Positions 8,423 through 17,191 of a DNA stretch of 64,000 bases are shown piece by piece. How positions within the stretch are numbered: the stretch's first letter is position 1; every line of letters begins with the position of its first letter. The notes under the pieces are model-generated. The model was not told the DNA's origin. It saw only the letters and a list, made by a program, of their open reading frames with translations, and did not search any database. The position numbers and the translations under genes are program-made. Origin of the DNA: Achromobacter sp. Marseille-Q4962 (GTDB lineage Bacteria > Pseudomonadota > Gammaproteobacteria > Burkholderiales > Burkholderiaceae_B); assembly GCF_943737005.1 (NCBI RefSeq), contig NZ_CALSFU010000004.1:1-64000 (forward strand), written 5' to 3'.

Positions 8423-9202
8423 ATGTTGCAGTGGTTCCGCCGCAAGCTGTCCGCCTGGTCTCCCGAGCACAAACGCATGCTCGCCAGCTTTCCCAACCGG
8501 GCGGCGCTTGCCCGCCAGCCGGCCGTCGAACCGGGCTCGACCGGAACGATCGTGGCCTTTTTCACGCGGGACTCCATATACGAGACCGAGAAAAACCGGC
8601 TGCAGCGCTCGGCCGAGCTGCTGAATCTTCCCCTTGACGCCCAGGCCGTCGATACCACGGGCTCGTGGGTGCGCAACGCCGCCATGAAGCCGGGGGTGCT
8701 GGCCGGCATGCGGAACAAGCATCGCGGCCCGCTGCTGTACGTCGACGTGGACGCGGTGTTCCATCGCAATCCCTGGCCGGGACTGATGGCGCTGGAGTGC
8801 GATATCGCGGCCTATTACGAGCCGGAAGGGCATTTGCTGAGCGGCACGCTGTTCATCAACGACACGCCCGCCGCCGCCGAACTGCTGGAGACCTGGGCCC
8901 GCGCCTGCGCCGACAATCCCGACGAATGGGACCAGCTCGTGCTCGAGCGCATCATTGCCGAGGACGCGGTCCGCGACGCCCCGCGCTACAGGCTGGAAAA
9001 GCTGCCGGTGTCCTATTGCTGGATCTTCGACAAGACCAACAACGAGTCTTGCGATGCGGTGTTCATCGAACACCTCCAGGCCAGCCGCGAAGCCAGGCAG
9101 CGCAGGCGCAGGTTCGGCAGGCCCGGGCGCAGCGTGAGGCGCCGACGCGACCGGGTGCTGGCCATCGAGTCGATCCTGTTCGGCATGGGCAAGGCCCAAT
9201 AG
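8423..9202 (+). CDS. Putative nucleotide-diphospho-sugar transferase (DxD glycosyltransferase)
   Basis: A 259-residue soluble protein. A central LLYVDVDAVFHRNPWP segment (DVD at 108-110) resembles the metal- and UDP-sugar-binding DxD of GT-A transferases. Downstream SGTLFIN (140-146) and the acidic DNPDEWDQL (164-172) fit the same fold. The last 40 residues are very Arg-rich. Acceptor and sugar are unknown, and no cell-envelope genes adjoin. It lies alone between two tRNA genes. The family call is moderate, from motif and layout. Confidence 0.6.
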   Translation: MLQWFRRKLSAWSPEHKRMLASFPNRAALARQPAVEPGSTGTIVAFFTRDSIYETEKNRLQRSAELLNLPLDAQAVDTTGSWVRNAAMKPGVLAGMRNKHRGPLLYVDVDAVFHRNPWPGLMALECDIAAYYEPEGHLLSGTLFINDTPAAAELLETWARACADNPDEWDQLVLERIIAEDAVRDAPRYRLEKLPVSYCWIFDKTNNESCDAVFIEHLQASREARQRRRRFGRPGRSVRRRRDRVLAIESILFGMGKAQ

Positions 9203-9227
9203 CGCCGCCCGGCGCCGGCCGCCCGTT

Positions 9228-9256
9228 TTGCATTCCCCCGATTTTTTGTGCATAAT
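9228..9256 (+). promoter_or_regulatory. Promoter of tRNA-Asn
   Basis: TTGCAT (9228-9233) and CATAAT (9251-9256) are separated by exactly 17 bp and lie 18 bp upstream of the tRNA, giving a start near 9263. Confidence 0.75.
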
Positions 9257-9273
9257 TCGGCCCCTCTACCTGT

Positions 9274-9349
9274 TCCCCGATAGCTCAGTCGGTAGAGCGA
9301 CGGACTGTTAATCCGCAGGTCGCTGGTTCGAGCCCAGCTCGGGGAGCCA
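9274..9349 (+). tRNA. tRNA-Asn (anticodon GTT)
   Basis: A 76-nt cloverleaf. The acceptor stem TCCCCGA / TCGGGGA is followed by discriminator G and encoded CCA. The D-arm contains AGTCGGTA, the anticodon stem-loop CGGACTGTTAATCCG shows GTT, and the T-loop is TTCGAGC. Confidence 0.98.
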
Positions 9350-9359
9350 AGAAATCCTG

Positions 9360-9387
9360 AAAGGCCCGCGCTTCGGCGCGGGCCTTT
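9360..9387 (+). terminator. Terminator of tRNA-Asn
   Basis: AAAGGCCCGCGC (9360-9371) and GCGCGGGCCTTT (9376-9387) form a perfect 12-bp stem closed by a TTCG tetraloop, 10 bp past the tRNA. Confidence 0.85.
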
Positions 9388-9497
9388 CGCATTTCCGGGC
9401 GGCGCGGCTTTGCCGGTCCGGATCGGGGCGGCGCTGCACATCGGGCAGCGCGCATGGCGTAGGATTACGCGCATCCGGCCCTCTCCCGCCCGCTGCC

Positions 9498-10409
9498 ATG
9501 CCCGACCCGAAATCCCTGCCGCCCCTCGCTTCGCTGCGCGCCTTCGAGGCGGCCGCGCGCCGGCTGAGTTTCAGCCTGGCGGCGCAGGAACTGTTCGTCA
9601 CCCAGAGCGCGGTCAGCCACCAGATCCAGCGGCTGGAAGCGGCGCTAGGCACGGCGCTGTTCGAGCGGCGCACGCGGGAGATCGCGCTGACCCAGGCGGG
9701 CCGCGCGTACTACGCGCGGGTGAGCGCGGCCTTCGCGCTGCTGCGCGAAGGCACCGAGACAGTGCGCGCCGCCGCCTCGCCGCGCAAGGCGCTGCGCGTG
9801 GGGCTGCTGTCGTCTTTCGCGATGCGCTGGCTGGCGCCGCGCCTGCCTGACTTCGCGGCGCGCCATGGGGACATCGAACTGCAGCTGCGCCCGGACATCG
9901 CGCTGGCGGACGTGGCGGGCGGCGAAGTGGACGTGGCGGTCCGCTACGGACGCGGCGCATGGACGGGCGTGCGCTCGCGCCTCATCATGCGCGAACGGCT
10001 GTCGGTCGTCTGCGCGCCTGCCCTGCTTGCGGGCCGGCGGCTGCGCGAACCCGCGGCGCTGCGCCGCTATACGCTGCTGAAATCGCACAACCGCCACCCT
10101 TTCGAATGGGAGGCGTGGGCGCGCGCCATGAACTGCGATCTTTCCGGGGCGCGCAGCGTCAACCTGCACGACTACAACATCGTGGTGGAAGCCGCGCTGG
10201 CCGGCCAGGGCATGGCCATGGGCCGGCACCGGCTCCTCGCGCCGCAACTGGCCAGCGGGGCGCTGGTGGAGGCGCTGCCGGGCGCGGCGCTGGACGATCC
10301 CCGCATCGGCTGGTGGTTCGTTGCTCCGCCGGGGCCGCTGTCCGGCCCCGCGCAATGCCTGCTCGACTGGCTGCTGGAGGCGGCCCGCGCCGACGCTGGC
10401 CGCACCTGA
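9498..10409 (+). CDS. LysR-family transcriptional regulator (GcvA-like)
   Basis: A 303-residue LTTR. The N-terminal winged HTH (residues 8-66) contains LRAFEAAARRLSFSLAAQELFVTQSAVSHQIQRLEAALG, the GcvA/AmpR-like signature. A periplasmic-binding-like effector domain follows (about 92-297). It is transcribed in the same direction as the downstream ridA-like and aminotransferase genes, from which it is separated by a tandem repeat and a perfect palindrome. A regulatory link to them is plausible but inferred. Confidence 0.9.
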   Translation: MPDPKSLPPLASLRAFEAAARRLSFSLAAQELFVTQSAVSHQIQRLEAALGTALFERRTREIALTQAGRAYYARVSAAFALLREGTETVRAAASPRKALRVGLLSSFAMRWLAPRLPDFAARHGDIELQLRPDIALADVAGGEVDVAVRYGRGAWTGVRSRLIMRERLSVVCAPALLAGRRLREPAALRRYTLLKSHNRHPFEWEAWARAMNCDLSGARSVNLHDYNIVVEAALAGQGMAMGRHRLLAPQLASGALVEALPGAALDDPRIGWWFVAPPGPLSGPAQCLLDWLLEAARADAGRT

Positions 10410-10442
10410 ACCGGCCGCACCTGAACCGGCCGCGCCTGGGCC
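10398..10442 (+). repeat. 15-bp tandem repeat, three units, spanning a stop codon
   Basis: GGCCGCACCTGAACC occurs at 10398-10412 and again at 10413-10427. A third, diverged unit (GGCCGCGCCTGGGCC) occupies 10428-10442. The stop codon TGA of the LysR gene is inside unit one and an in-phase TGA recurs in unit two, so the duplication gives a double stop. Confidence 0.85.
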
Positions 10443-10453
10443 GGCCGCCCTCC

Positions 10454-10476
10454 ACGCATGAATCGAATTCATGCGT
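10454..10476. promoter_or_regulatory. Perfect 10-3-10 palindrome upstream of the ridA-like gene
   Basis: ACGCATGAAT (10454-10463) and ATTCATGCGT (10467-10476) are perfect inverted repeats separated by CGA. They lie 78 bp upstream of the ridA-like start. This is the AT-rich part of an otherwise GC-rich gap and is most likely a regulator binding site. There is no T-tract, so a terminator is unlikely. Confidence 0.6.
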
Positions 10477-10553
10477 ACATGCCCAGAATTGATTGGTCAG
10501 GAAACGGCGCGGCCGATAGCATGGGGCTTTCGCCTGCTTCAGAGAGAATCGCC

Positions 10554-11024
10554 ATGACATCTTCGATTTCCGCCCGCGTGGCCGAGCTGGGCCTCGCCCT
10601 GGAACCAGCCGCCGGGCCCGCCGCCAACTACGTACCCTACGTCCAGCAAGGCGAGCTGCTGACGATCGCCGGCCAGATCTCCCGCAAAGGCGGCAAGGCC
10701 GCCTTCGTGGGCCGGGTCGGCGACACGCTGACCGAGCAGGAAGGGGTGGAAGCCGCCCGCCTGGCCGGCCTGAGCGTGCTGTCGCAGATCGCCGCCGCCG
10801 CCGGAGACCGGCTCGACCGCGTGGCGCGCATCGTCCGGCTGGGCGTTTTCGTGGCCTGCACGCCGGATTTCACGCGGCAGAGCAGCGTGGCCAACGGCGC
10901 TTCGGACCTGATGGTCGACGTGTTCGGCGACGCCGGCCGGCATGCGCGCGCCGCCGTGGGCGTGGCTTCGCTGCCGCAAGGCGTGGCGGTGGAAGTGGAA
11001 GCCGTGGTCGCTCTGCGGCCCTGA
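10554..11024 (+). CDS. RidA-family protein (enamine/imine deaminase-like)
   Basis: A 156-residue RidA/YjgF-superfamily protein. RidA hydrolyses reactive 2-aminoacrylate and related imines released by PLP enzymes. Conserved features include GELLTIAGQISRKGG, the helix EGVEAARLAGLSVLSQI, a terminal HARAAVGVASLPQGVAVEVEA that keeps the Arg and Glu equivalent to E. coli Arg105 and Glu120. In-frame ATGs exist at 10458 and 10521; 10554 was chosen because an AG-rich RBS precedes it and the domain begins there. It is followed 27 bp later by a PLP aminotransferase, probably in one operon. Confidence 0.85.
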   Translation: MTSSISARVAELGLALEPAAGPAANYVPYVQQGELLTIAGQISRKGGKAAFVGRVGDTLTEQEGVEAARLAGLSVLSQIAAAAGDRLDRVARIVRLGVFVACTPDFTRQSSVANGASDLMVDVFGDAGRHARAAVGVASLPQGVAVEVEAVVALRP

Positions 11025-11051
11025 GCGCTCCGCGCAGATCCGGAGAAACCA

Positions 11052-12248
11052 ATGGCCCGCCCGCTTGCCGATAGCGACATTACAGAACTGCGCGCCCGCA
11101 CGCCCGGCGCGCAGGCCGCCACCGTGCATTTCAATCATGCCGGCGCGTCCCTGCCCTCCGCCGCCACGCTGCAGGCGATTGCCGACCACTTGCGGCGCGA
11201 AGCCGGCGGGCCCATGGAGGCCGGCGCGGCATGCGCGGCGACCGAAGAAGCGCGCGCGCTGGCCGCCCGCCTGCTGAATGCGCAACCCGGAGAAATCGCG
11301 CTGACCACGGGCAATTCGCCAGGCTGGAGCGCGGCGCTGGCCGCCCTGCCGCCGTGGCGGACCGGCGACCGCATTCTCGTCGGCCGCCACGAATGGGGCG
11401 GCAACCTGGCGGCGATGAAGCTGCGCGCCGCGCGCGAGGGCGCGGCGGTGGAAGCGATCCCGTCGGACGAAAGCGGCTGTGTCGATCCGCAGGCCCTCGA
11501 GGCCATGCTGGACGAACGCGTACGGCTCGTTGCGCTGACCTGGCTGCCGGCCAACGGCGGCCTCATCAATCCAGCCGCCGCCATCGGCGACGTGGCGCGC
11601 CGTCATGGCATTCCTTATTTCATCGACGCGGCCCAGGCCGTGGGCCAATTGCCCATCGACGTGCGCGCGCTCGGCTGCGACGTGCTGGCCGGCGCCGGGC
11701 GCAAGGCCCTGCGCGGTCCGCGCGGCACCGGGCTGCTGTATGTACGCCAGGACTTCCTGCCCTGCCTGACGCCGCCCTCGGTGGACACGCAGTCCGCGCC
11801 GCTGGGCGCGGACGATGCGCCCCGGCTGCGCGGCGACGCCGCCCGCCTGGAGTCGTCGGAAGCCGCCGTGGCATTGCATTGCGGGCTGGCAAACGCCCTG
11901 CGCGAGGCGCTGGACATCGGGCTGGACGCCATCCGCGCGCGCATCGACGCCAATGCGCAGGCGCTGCGCGCGGCGCTGGCCGGGATTCCGGGGCTCGAGC
12001 TCCTGGACCAGGGCCGCGAGCGCTCCGGCCTGGTCTCGTTCTCGCTGCGGGGGTGGGAGCCCGCGGCGCTGCGGCAGGCGCTGGCCGGGCAGGGTATCCA
12101 CATCGGCAGCAACGGCGTGCCGTACACGCCGCTGGACATGCGGGCGCGCGGCCTGTCGCAGATCGCGCGCGCCTCGGTGAGCTATCTCACCACGTCCGTC
12201 GAAATGGACCGGCTGGCGCAGGCGCTGCGCGCGGCGGCGCGGCGCTGA
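11052..12248 (+). CDS. Class V (cysteine desulfurase-like) PLP aminotransferase
   Basis: A 398-residue PLP-dependent enzyme of the NifS / isopenicillin-N-epimerase group. It shows NHAGAS at 28-33, the cofactor-contacting FIDAAQAVGQ (Asp192, Gln195) and the Schiff-base Lys218 in AGAGRKALRGPRGTG. Substrate is not predictable from sequence. Its position directly behind a RidA-family gene suggests that its turnover releases a reactive enamine that RidA clears. It is convergent with the EamA gene, with 1 bp between the two genes. Confidence 0.85.
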   Translation: MARPLADSDITELRARTPGAQAATVHFNHAGASLPSAATLQAIADHLRREAGGPMEAGAACAATEEARALAARLLNAQPGEIALTTGNSPGWSAALAALPPWRTGDRILVGRHEWGGNLAAMKLRAAREGAAVEAIPSDESGCVDPQALEAMLDERVRLVALTWLPANGGLINPAAAIGDVARRHGIPYFIDAAQAVGQLPIDVRALGCDVLAGAGRKALRGPRGTGLLYVRQDFLPCLTPPSVDTQSAPLGADDAPRLRGDAARLESSEAAVALHCGLANALREALDIGLDAIRARIDANAQALRAALAGIPGLELLDQGRERSGLVSFSLRGWEPAALRQALAGQGIHIGSNGVPYTPLDMRARGLSQIARASVSYLTTSVEMDRLAQALRAAARR

Positions 12249-12249
12249 A

Positions 12250-13143
12250 TCAGGCCGCCGCCCGGCGGCGGAACGGCGACCAGCGCGTGAAGACCAGCAC
12301 ATTGCCTGCCATTACCAACGCCAGCCCCGCCAGCGCCGCGGGCGTCCACCGATAGCCCTCGGCGAACGCGGACACGCTCAGGGCCACCACGGGAAACAGC
12401 ACCGTGCAATAGGCGGCGCGCGCCGGCCCCATCCGGCCCACCAGGGTGAGATAGGCGGTAAAGCCGACGATGGAGCCGAACACCGCCAGATAGAGCAGCG
12501 CCCCCACATAGGCCGGCGCGGGGTCGAAGCCGAAGGGCACGCCCGCGGCCAGGCAGCCCGCCAGCAGGATGGCCGAGCCGTACAGCATGCTGTAGGCGTT
12601 GCCCGTGAGCGGACGGATGCCGGCGCGCTGCTGCAGCGACGACAGCATGTTGCCCGTGGAGAAACAGAAGGTTCCCAGCAGCGCGAACCCCAGCCCCGGC
12701 AACGTCTCGCGGCTGGCCTGCTGGCCGGCCAGCTCGGGCCAGAACAGCAGCAGCAGGCCGCACAGGCCCAGCCCGCCCGCCACCATGACGCGCGGCGCGA
12801 TACGGGTGCCGAACCACAGCCGCGCATTCACCGCGTTCCATAGCGTGGCGGCCGAAAACACCACCGACACCAGGCCGCTCGGAATCCATTGCGTGGCCGT
12901 GTAGAAGCACAGGAAATTCAGGCAGAACAGGCACAGCCCCTGCCCCGCGCAGAGCAGATGGCCGCGCCGGTCCAGCCGCTGCAGCTTGCGCAGGCAAAGC
13001 AGCCCCGCGTAGAGCAGCACGCCCGCAAGCGCGAAACGGTAGAAAATCGACACAGGAATGGCCACCACTCCGAGCTGGAGCTTGATGGCGATCCAGGTAG
13101 TGCCCCAGATGAGCACGGTCAGCAGATACAGCGCAAGATTCAC
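12250..13143 (-). CDS. EamA/DMT-family transporter
   Basis: A 297-residue inner-membrane protein with ten predicted hydrophobic helices in two EamA repeats. It begins NLALYLLTVLIWGTTWIAIK, the typical N-terminus. Such proteins export amino acids or small metabolites. The GTG start at 13143 was chosen because the membrane domain begins there; longer in-frame starts add only low-complexity Arg-rich sequence. It is divergent from an AraC regulator, a common exporter/regulator layout, so control by that regulator is plausible. Confidence 0.88.
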   Translation of the reverse strand: MNLALYLLTVLIWGTTWIAIKLQLGVVAIPVSIFYRFALAGVLLYAGLLCLRKLQRLDRRGHLLCAGQGLCLFCLNFLCFYTATQWIPSGLVSVVFSAATLWNAVNARLWFGTRIAPRVMVAGGLGLCGLLLLFWPELAGQQASRETLPGLGFALLGTFCFSTGNMLSSLQQRAGIRPLTGNAYSMLYGSAILLAGCLAAGVPFGFDPAPAYVGALLYLAVFGSIVGFTAYLTLVGRMGPARAAYCTVLFPVVALSVSAFAEGYRWTPAALAGLALVMAGNVLVFTRWSPFRRRAAA

Positions 13144-13299
13144 GGCGGACTCGACGGAGAAAACCCGGAAAAACCGCCTCCGGGACGGCGTTGCGTGCAG
13201 AAGTTTGCGCCGCCGCGGTCCGGCGCGATTGCCGTTTCTTGCGGTTTTTTCGGCCGGGCCCATGCCACGCGCGCGCGGGCGCGGTAGCATGGATTCCTG

Positions 13300-14184
13300 A
13301 TGAGCACCGTCACGACCCTGTCCGATTTTTCCGTCTTCCGCACGCTGTCGCGCTCGACGGCCAGCCTGCTGCGCGCCGCGCCGCTGGGCGAGGGCCTGGC
13401 CATCTCGCAATGGTCCCGCGACGGCCACGAGAACCTGGGCTACGACGAGCCCGGCCACCATACCCTGTCGCTGTACCTGCGCGGCGGCGAGCGGTCGTTC
13501 CGCATCGGGCGCGACGGGCTGCGCGGCGGCGCGGGCAAGTTCTGCGTGCTGCCCTCCGAGCACCAATCGCGCTGGAGCATGAACGGGCCCGTGCACTTCC
13601 TGCACCTGTACATCGCGCCGCAGCGGCTGGCGCGCGAAGCCGTCATGCGCCTGGACTGCGAGCCGCGCGTGCTGGAGCTGCGCGACCGCACCTACATCCA
13701 CGACGACTCCCTGGCCGACGTGTGCCGCACCCTGCTGGGCACCGACTGGGACGATCCCTCCCAGCGCCTGGCCGCCAGCAGCGCGGCCGAAACCGTGCTG
13801 CACCACCTGCTCGTCCAGGGCGTGGCGCGCAAGGCGGCCCCGCCCGCGCGGGGCGGCCTGGCGCCCGCGGTGCGCCGCAGGCTGGTGGACTACGTCGACG
13901 CCCATCTCTCCGAGCCGCTCGCGCTGGATACGCTGGCGGCGGTGGCGGCGCTCTCCACCTATCACTTCGCCCGCATGTTCCACGCCTCTTTCGGCGAGCC
14001 GCCCCATGCCTGGGTGCGCGCGCGGCGGCTGGCGCGGGCCAAGGCGCTGCTGGCTTCGGGCGCGGGCGACCTGGCGCGCATCGCGCACGCCTGCGGCTTC
14101 GGCAATGCCAGTCATCTGGCCCGGGCCTTCCGCCAGGCCACGGGCGCCACTTGCGGACAATACCGGGCCGCCCACGGCCGCTGA
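13300..14184 (+). CDS. AraC-family transcriptional regulator
   Basis: A 294-residue regulator. An N-terminal cupin-like sensor part (about 35-130) is followed by an AraC double HTH (about 190-290) with VRRRLVDYVDAHLSEPLALDTLAAVAALS, FHASFGEPPHAWV and IAHACGFGNASHLARAFR. It is divergent from the EamA exporter, with 156 bp between. A -10-like TAGCAT (13285-13290) lies 9 nt before the ATG and no Shine-Dalgarno is visible, so a leaderless or near-leaderless transcript is possible. The effector is unknown. Confidence 0.9.
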   Translation: MSTVTTLSDFSVFRTLSRSTASLLRAAPLGEGLAISQWSRDGHENLGYDEPGHHTLSLYLRGGERSFRIGRDGLRGGAGKFCVLPSEHQSRWSMNGPVHFLHLYIAPQRLAREAVMRLDCEPRVLELRDRTYIHDDSLADVCRTLLGTDWDDPSQRLAASSAAETVLHHLLVQGVARKAAPPARGGLAPAVRRRLVDYVDAHLSEPLALDTLAAVAALSTYHFARMFHASFGEPPHAWVRARRLARAKALLASGAGDLARIAHACGFGNASHLARAFRQATGATCGQYRAAHGR

Positions 14185-14281
14185 GCCGCGCGCGCCAGCG
14201 TCTACAATGGCGCATTCCCCGCGCGGCGCCGCGCTTCGCGCCCCAGGGCCCCTCAACGCCGATGCGCCCCTTCCCGACGCG

Positions 14282-15727
14282 ATGCCGCAAGACTCCATCA
14301 CGCCGACGACCCCGGACTCCGCCGCCCGCCATCCGCCGGGCCGGCTGCAGGCGCACTGGATGGCCGAACTCGTCCGCCTGCGCGAAACGCATTGGGGGCC
14401 GCTCGAAGACGCCCAGGCCACGCGCCAGGCGCGCCTGGGAGCGGCCGACCTGCGCGGACGGATCCTACTGCGCGCACTGCTGCTGGCGCGGCGCGAGAAC
14501 CTCGCCGCCCTGGTGCAGGGCTGGCGCCGCAGCGCCCTGGCCATCCTGGCCGCGCTGGGTCTGGCCGCCGTCCTCTCGGGCATCGGCATCGCGCTGGGCG
14601 CGCTGGGCAACGGGTCGCGGCCCGTCAACGCGCTGTGGGCGGCCGGCGCGCTGCTCGGCCTGCACGGCCTCACCTTTCTGCTCTGGATCGCCAGCTTCCT
14701 GCTGCGGCCGGCCGCGGCCACCGGCCTGGGCCGCTTCTGGCTGTGGGCGACCCGCAAGCTGGCGCGCGGCCCCGACCACGCACTGGTGCCGCAGGCCTTC
14801 CTGAATCTGCTGGCCCGCGCCGGCGCGCTGCGCTGGGTGCTGGGCGCGGTCAGCCACGGGCTGTGGCTGTGCGGCCTGACGGCGGCGCTGTGCACCCTGC
14901 TGGTCGTGCTCTCCACCGCCAGCTACCGTTTCATCTGGGCCACCACCCTGCTGTCGCCCGACAGCTTCGTCCGGATCACGCGGACTATCGGCTGGCTGCC
15001 CGCCCAGCTGGGCTTTCCCCTTCCGTCGGCCGAGGTCGTGCGCGCCAGCGACGGCCTGCAGGCGCTGCCGCCCGAAGCCCAGGTGCAATGGTCCATCTGG
15101 CTGATCGGCGCACTGGCGGTATACGGCATCGCGCCGCGCCTGCTGGCTTTCCTGGGCTGCGCCGTCGCCGCCGCGCGCGCCCTGCGCCGCCTGGAAATCG
15201 ACCCCGCCCTGCCGGGCTTTTCCACGCTGCGCGACCGGCTGGACCCGGCCGTGCAGTCCACCGGCATCGACCGGCCGGCCGATCCGCTGCACGAACCCCG
15301 TCTGAGGCCGCTCGCGCGCGCGGACCTGGCGGGCGGGCCGGTGCTCGCCGGACTGGAGCTGCCGCCCGACCTGGACTGGCCGCCGGCCGCCCTGCCCGCC
15401 GGCGTAACGCTGGCCGGCCGCCTGGACACGCGCGAAGAGCGCAACGCGCTGCTGGACGCCCTGGCGGCCACTCCGCCGGCGCGCCTGCTGCTGGCCTGCG
15501 ACGCCCGGCAGACTCCCGACCGCGGCGCCCTGGCCCTGGTCGCCGACCTGGCCGCGCACGCGGGCCAGACCGGCATATGGCTGCTGCCGGGAGACGATGC
15601 GGACGCCGGCGGGGACACCCGGGCGCCGCTATGGCGCGAGCGCCTGGCCGCGCTGGGCCTGGCGCCCGAAGCCGTCTTCGGCGCCGGCGCGCCCGCGCTG
15701 CGCTGGCTGGAGCGCGGCCATGGCTGA
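14282..15727 (+). CDS. DUF2868 membrane protein, partner of the downstream GTPase
   Basis: A 481-residue inner-membrane protein with about four hydrophobic segments (around residues 80-110, 118-140, 200-225 and 278-300) and a large soluble C-terminal half. I recognise it as the DUF2868 family, which is repeatedly found just upstream of a DUF3482 GTPase. Function is unknown. The last eight bases overlap the start of the GTPase gene, so the two products are probably made in fixed ratio. TACAAT at 14203-14208 could be the -10. An in-frame ATG at 14207 overlaps it and was not used. Confidence 0.7.
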   Translation: MPQDSITPTTPDSAARHPPGRLQAHWMAELVRLRETHWGPLEDAQATRQARLGAADLRGRILLRALLLARRENLAALVQGWRRSALAILAALGLAAVLSGIGIALGALGNGSRPVNALWAAGALLGLHGLTFLLWIASFLLRPAAATGLGRFWLWATRKLARGPDHALVPQAFLNLLARAGALRWVLGAVSHGLWLCGLTAALCTLLVVLSTASYRFIWATTLLSPDSFVRITRTIGWLPAQLGFPLPSAEVVRASDGLQALPPEAQVQWSIWLIGALAVYGIAPRLLAFLGCAVAAARALRRLEIDPALPGFSTLRDRLDPAVQSTGIDRPADPLHEPRLRPLARADLAGGPVLAGLELPPDLDWPPAALPAGVTLAGRLDTREERNALLDALAATPPARLLLACDARQTPDRGALALVADLAAHAGQTGIWLLPGDDADAGGDTRAPLWRERLAALGLAPEAVFGAGAPALRWLERGHG

Positions 15728-17108
15728 AGACCTGATCCGCATCGCGGTGGTGGGGCACACCAACACCGGCAAGACCTCGCTGCTGCGCACGCTCACGCGC
15801 GATACCCGCTTCGGCGAAGTCGCCGACAGCCCCGGCACCACGCGGCACGTGGAAGGCGCGCGCCTGCGCCTGGAAGGCCGCCCCGTGCTGGAGTGGTTCG
15901 ATACGCCGGGCATGGAAGACAGCATCGCGCTGCTGGAATACCTGGAAAAACTGGACGCGCCCGGCGAGCGGCTGGACGGCCCCGCCCGCATCGCCCGCTT
16001 CCTGGACACGCCCGAAGCCCATGGCCGCTACGAACAGGAAGCGCGCGTGCTGCGCAAGATGCTCGAATGCGACGCGGGCCTGTACGTGGTGGACGCGCGC
16101 GATCCCGTGCTGGGCAAGCACCGCGACGAGCTCGCCATTCTCGCCGCCTGCGGCCGCCCCCTGCTGCCCGTGCTCAACTTCGTCAACGCGCCCTCGCATC
16201 GCGCCGCGCAGTGGCGGGACGCGCTGGGCCGCCTCGGGCTGCATGCCGTGGTGGAGTTCGATACCGTGGCGCCCCCGCTCGACGGCGAGCAGCAGCTCTA
16301 TGCGCGGCTGGCCGTGCTGCTGGACCGGCACGCGGCCACGCTGGCGGCGCTGGCCGGCCATCTTGCGCGCCAGCGCCGCGAACGCCGCGATGCGGCTTAC
16401 GAATTGCTGGCGGACATGCTCATCGACGTAGCGGCCCTGCGTCTTTCCAGCCCGAGCGACGAAGCGGCGCTCGCGCGCGCATCGCAGACGCTGCGCAACC
16501 AGGTGCGGCAGCGCGAACAGGGCTGCGTCGATGCCTTGCTGGCGCTCTACAACTTCCGCCCATCCGATTTTCATGCCGACACGCTGCCGCTTGCCGGCGA
16601 GCGCTGGAGCATGGACCTGTTCCATCCCCAGGCGCTCAAGGACATGGGCGTGCAGGTGGGCGTGGGCGCGGCCGCCGGCGCCATGGCCGGCGCGGCGGTC
16701 GACCTGCTGAGCGCGGGCCTGAGCCTGGGCACCGGCATGCTGATCGGCGCGGCTGCGGGCGGCCTGTGGCAGGGCGTGGAAAAACTGGGCAGGCGCGTGG
16801 CGGGCAAGCTGCGCGGCTGGCGCGAAATCAGCGTGGACGATCCGGTGCTGCGCCTGCTGGCGCTGCGCCAGCGCCATCTCATCGAAGCGCTGGAACGCCG
16901 CGGCCACGCGGCGCGCGAGCCGCTGGAACCGGCGCATCCCGACGACGACGCCTGGCGCGCCGGACCGCTGCCCGATGCACTCAAGGAGGCGCGCAGCCGG
17001 CCGGAATGGTCGGCGCTGGGCGGCCATTACGAAGACAGCGAGCGGCGCAAGCAGGTGGCCGCCGAGCTGGCGCGCGCGCTCGCGGCCGACGCGCCGCACG
17101 CCGCCTGA
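15720..17108 (+). CDS. DUF3482 Era-like GTPase with membrane-inserting C-terminal part
   Basis: A 462-residue GTPase. G1 is GHTNTGKTS (12-20), the switch region carries SPGTTRHVEG, G3 is DTPGMED (61-67), and a G4-like NFVN lies near residue 155. A Gly/Ala-rich zipper-like hydrophobic stretch (about 315-358) probably inserts in the membrane. Together with the overlapping DUF2868 gene it forms a GTPase/membrane-protein pair reminiscent in layout of YcjX/YcjF. The process served is unknown. Confidence 0.78.
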   Translation: MAEDLIRIAVVGHTNTGKTSLLRTLTRDTRFGEVADSPGTTRHVEGARLRLEGRPVLEWFDTPGMEDSIALLEYLEKLDAPGERLDGPARIARFLDTPEAHGRYEQEARVLRKMLECDAGLYVVDARDPVLGKHRDELAILAACGRPLLPVLNFVNAPSHRAAQWRDALGRLGLHAVVEFDTVAPPLDGEQQLYARLAVLLDRHAATLAALAGHLARQRRERRDAAYELLADMLIDVAALRLSSPSDEAALARASQTLRNQVRQREQGCVDALLALYNFRPSDFHADTLPLAGERWSMDLFHPQALKDMGVQVGVGAAAGAMAGAAVDLLSAGLSLGTGMLIGAAAGGLWQGVEKLGRRVAGKLRGWREISVDDPVLRLLALRQRHLIEALERRGHAAREPLEPAHPDDDAWRAGPLPDALKEARSRPEWSALGGHYEDSERRKQVAAELARALAADAPHAA

Positions 17109-17191
17109 ATCCGCGCACATGCGCATCGCGGGCCGCGTCCGCACCCGCTTCGGCCGGCATCTCCCCCCGTACTAACCCCAATCCAAACCAA

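Noticed and set aside
12250-14916. An 888-residue minus-strand frame running from the EamA gene through the AraC gene
   Set aside because: Only its C-terminal 297 residues form a membrane transporter. The rest is antisense to the AraC regulator and low-complexity.
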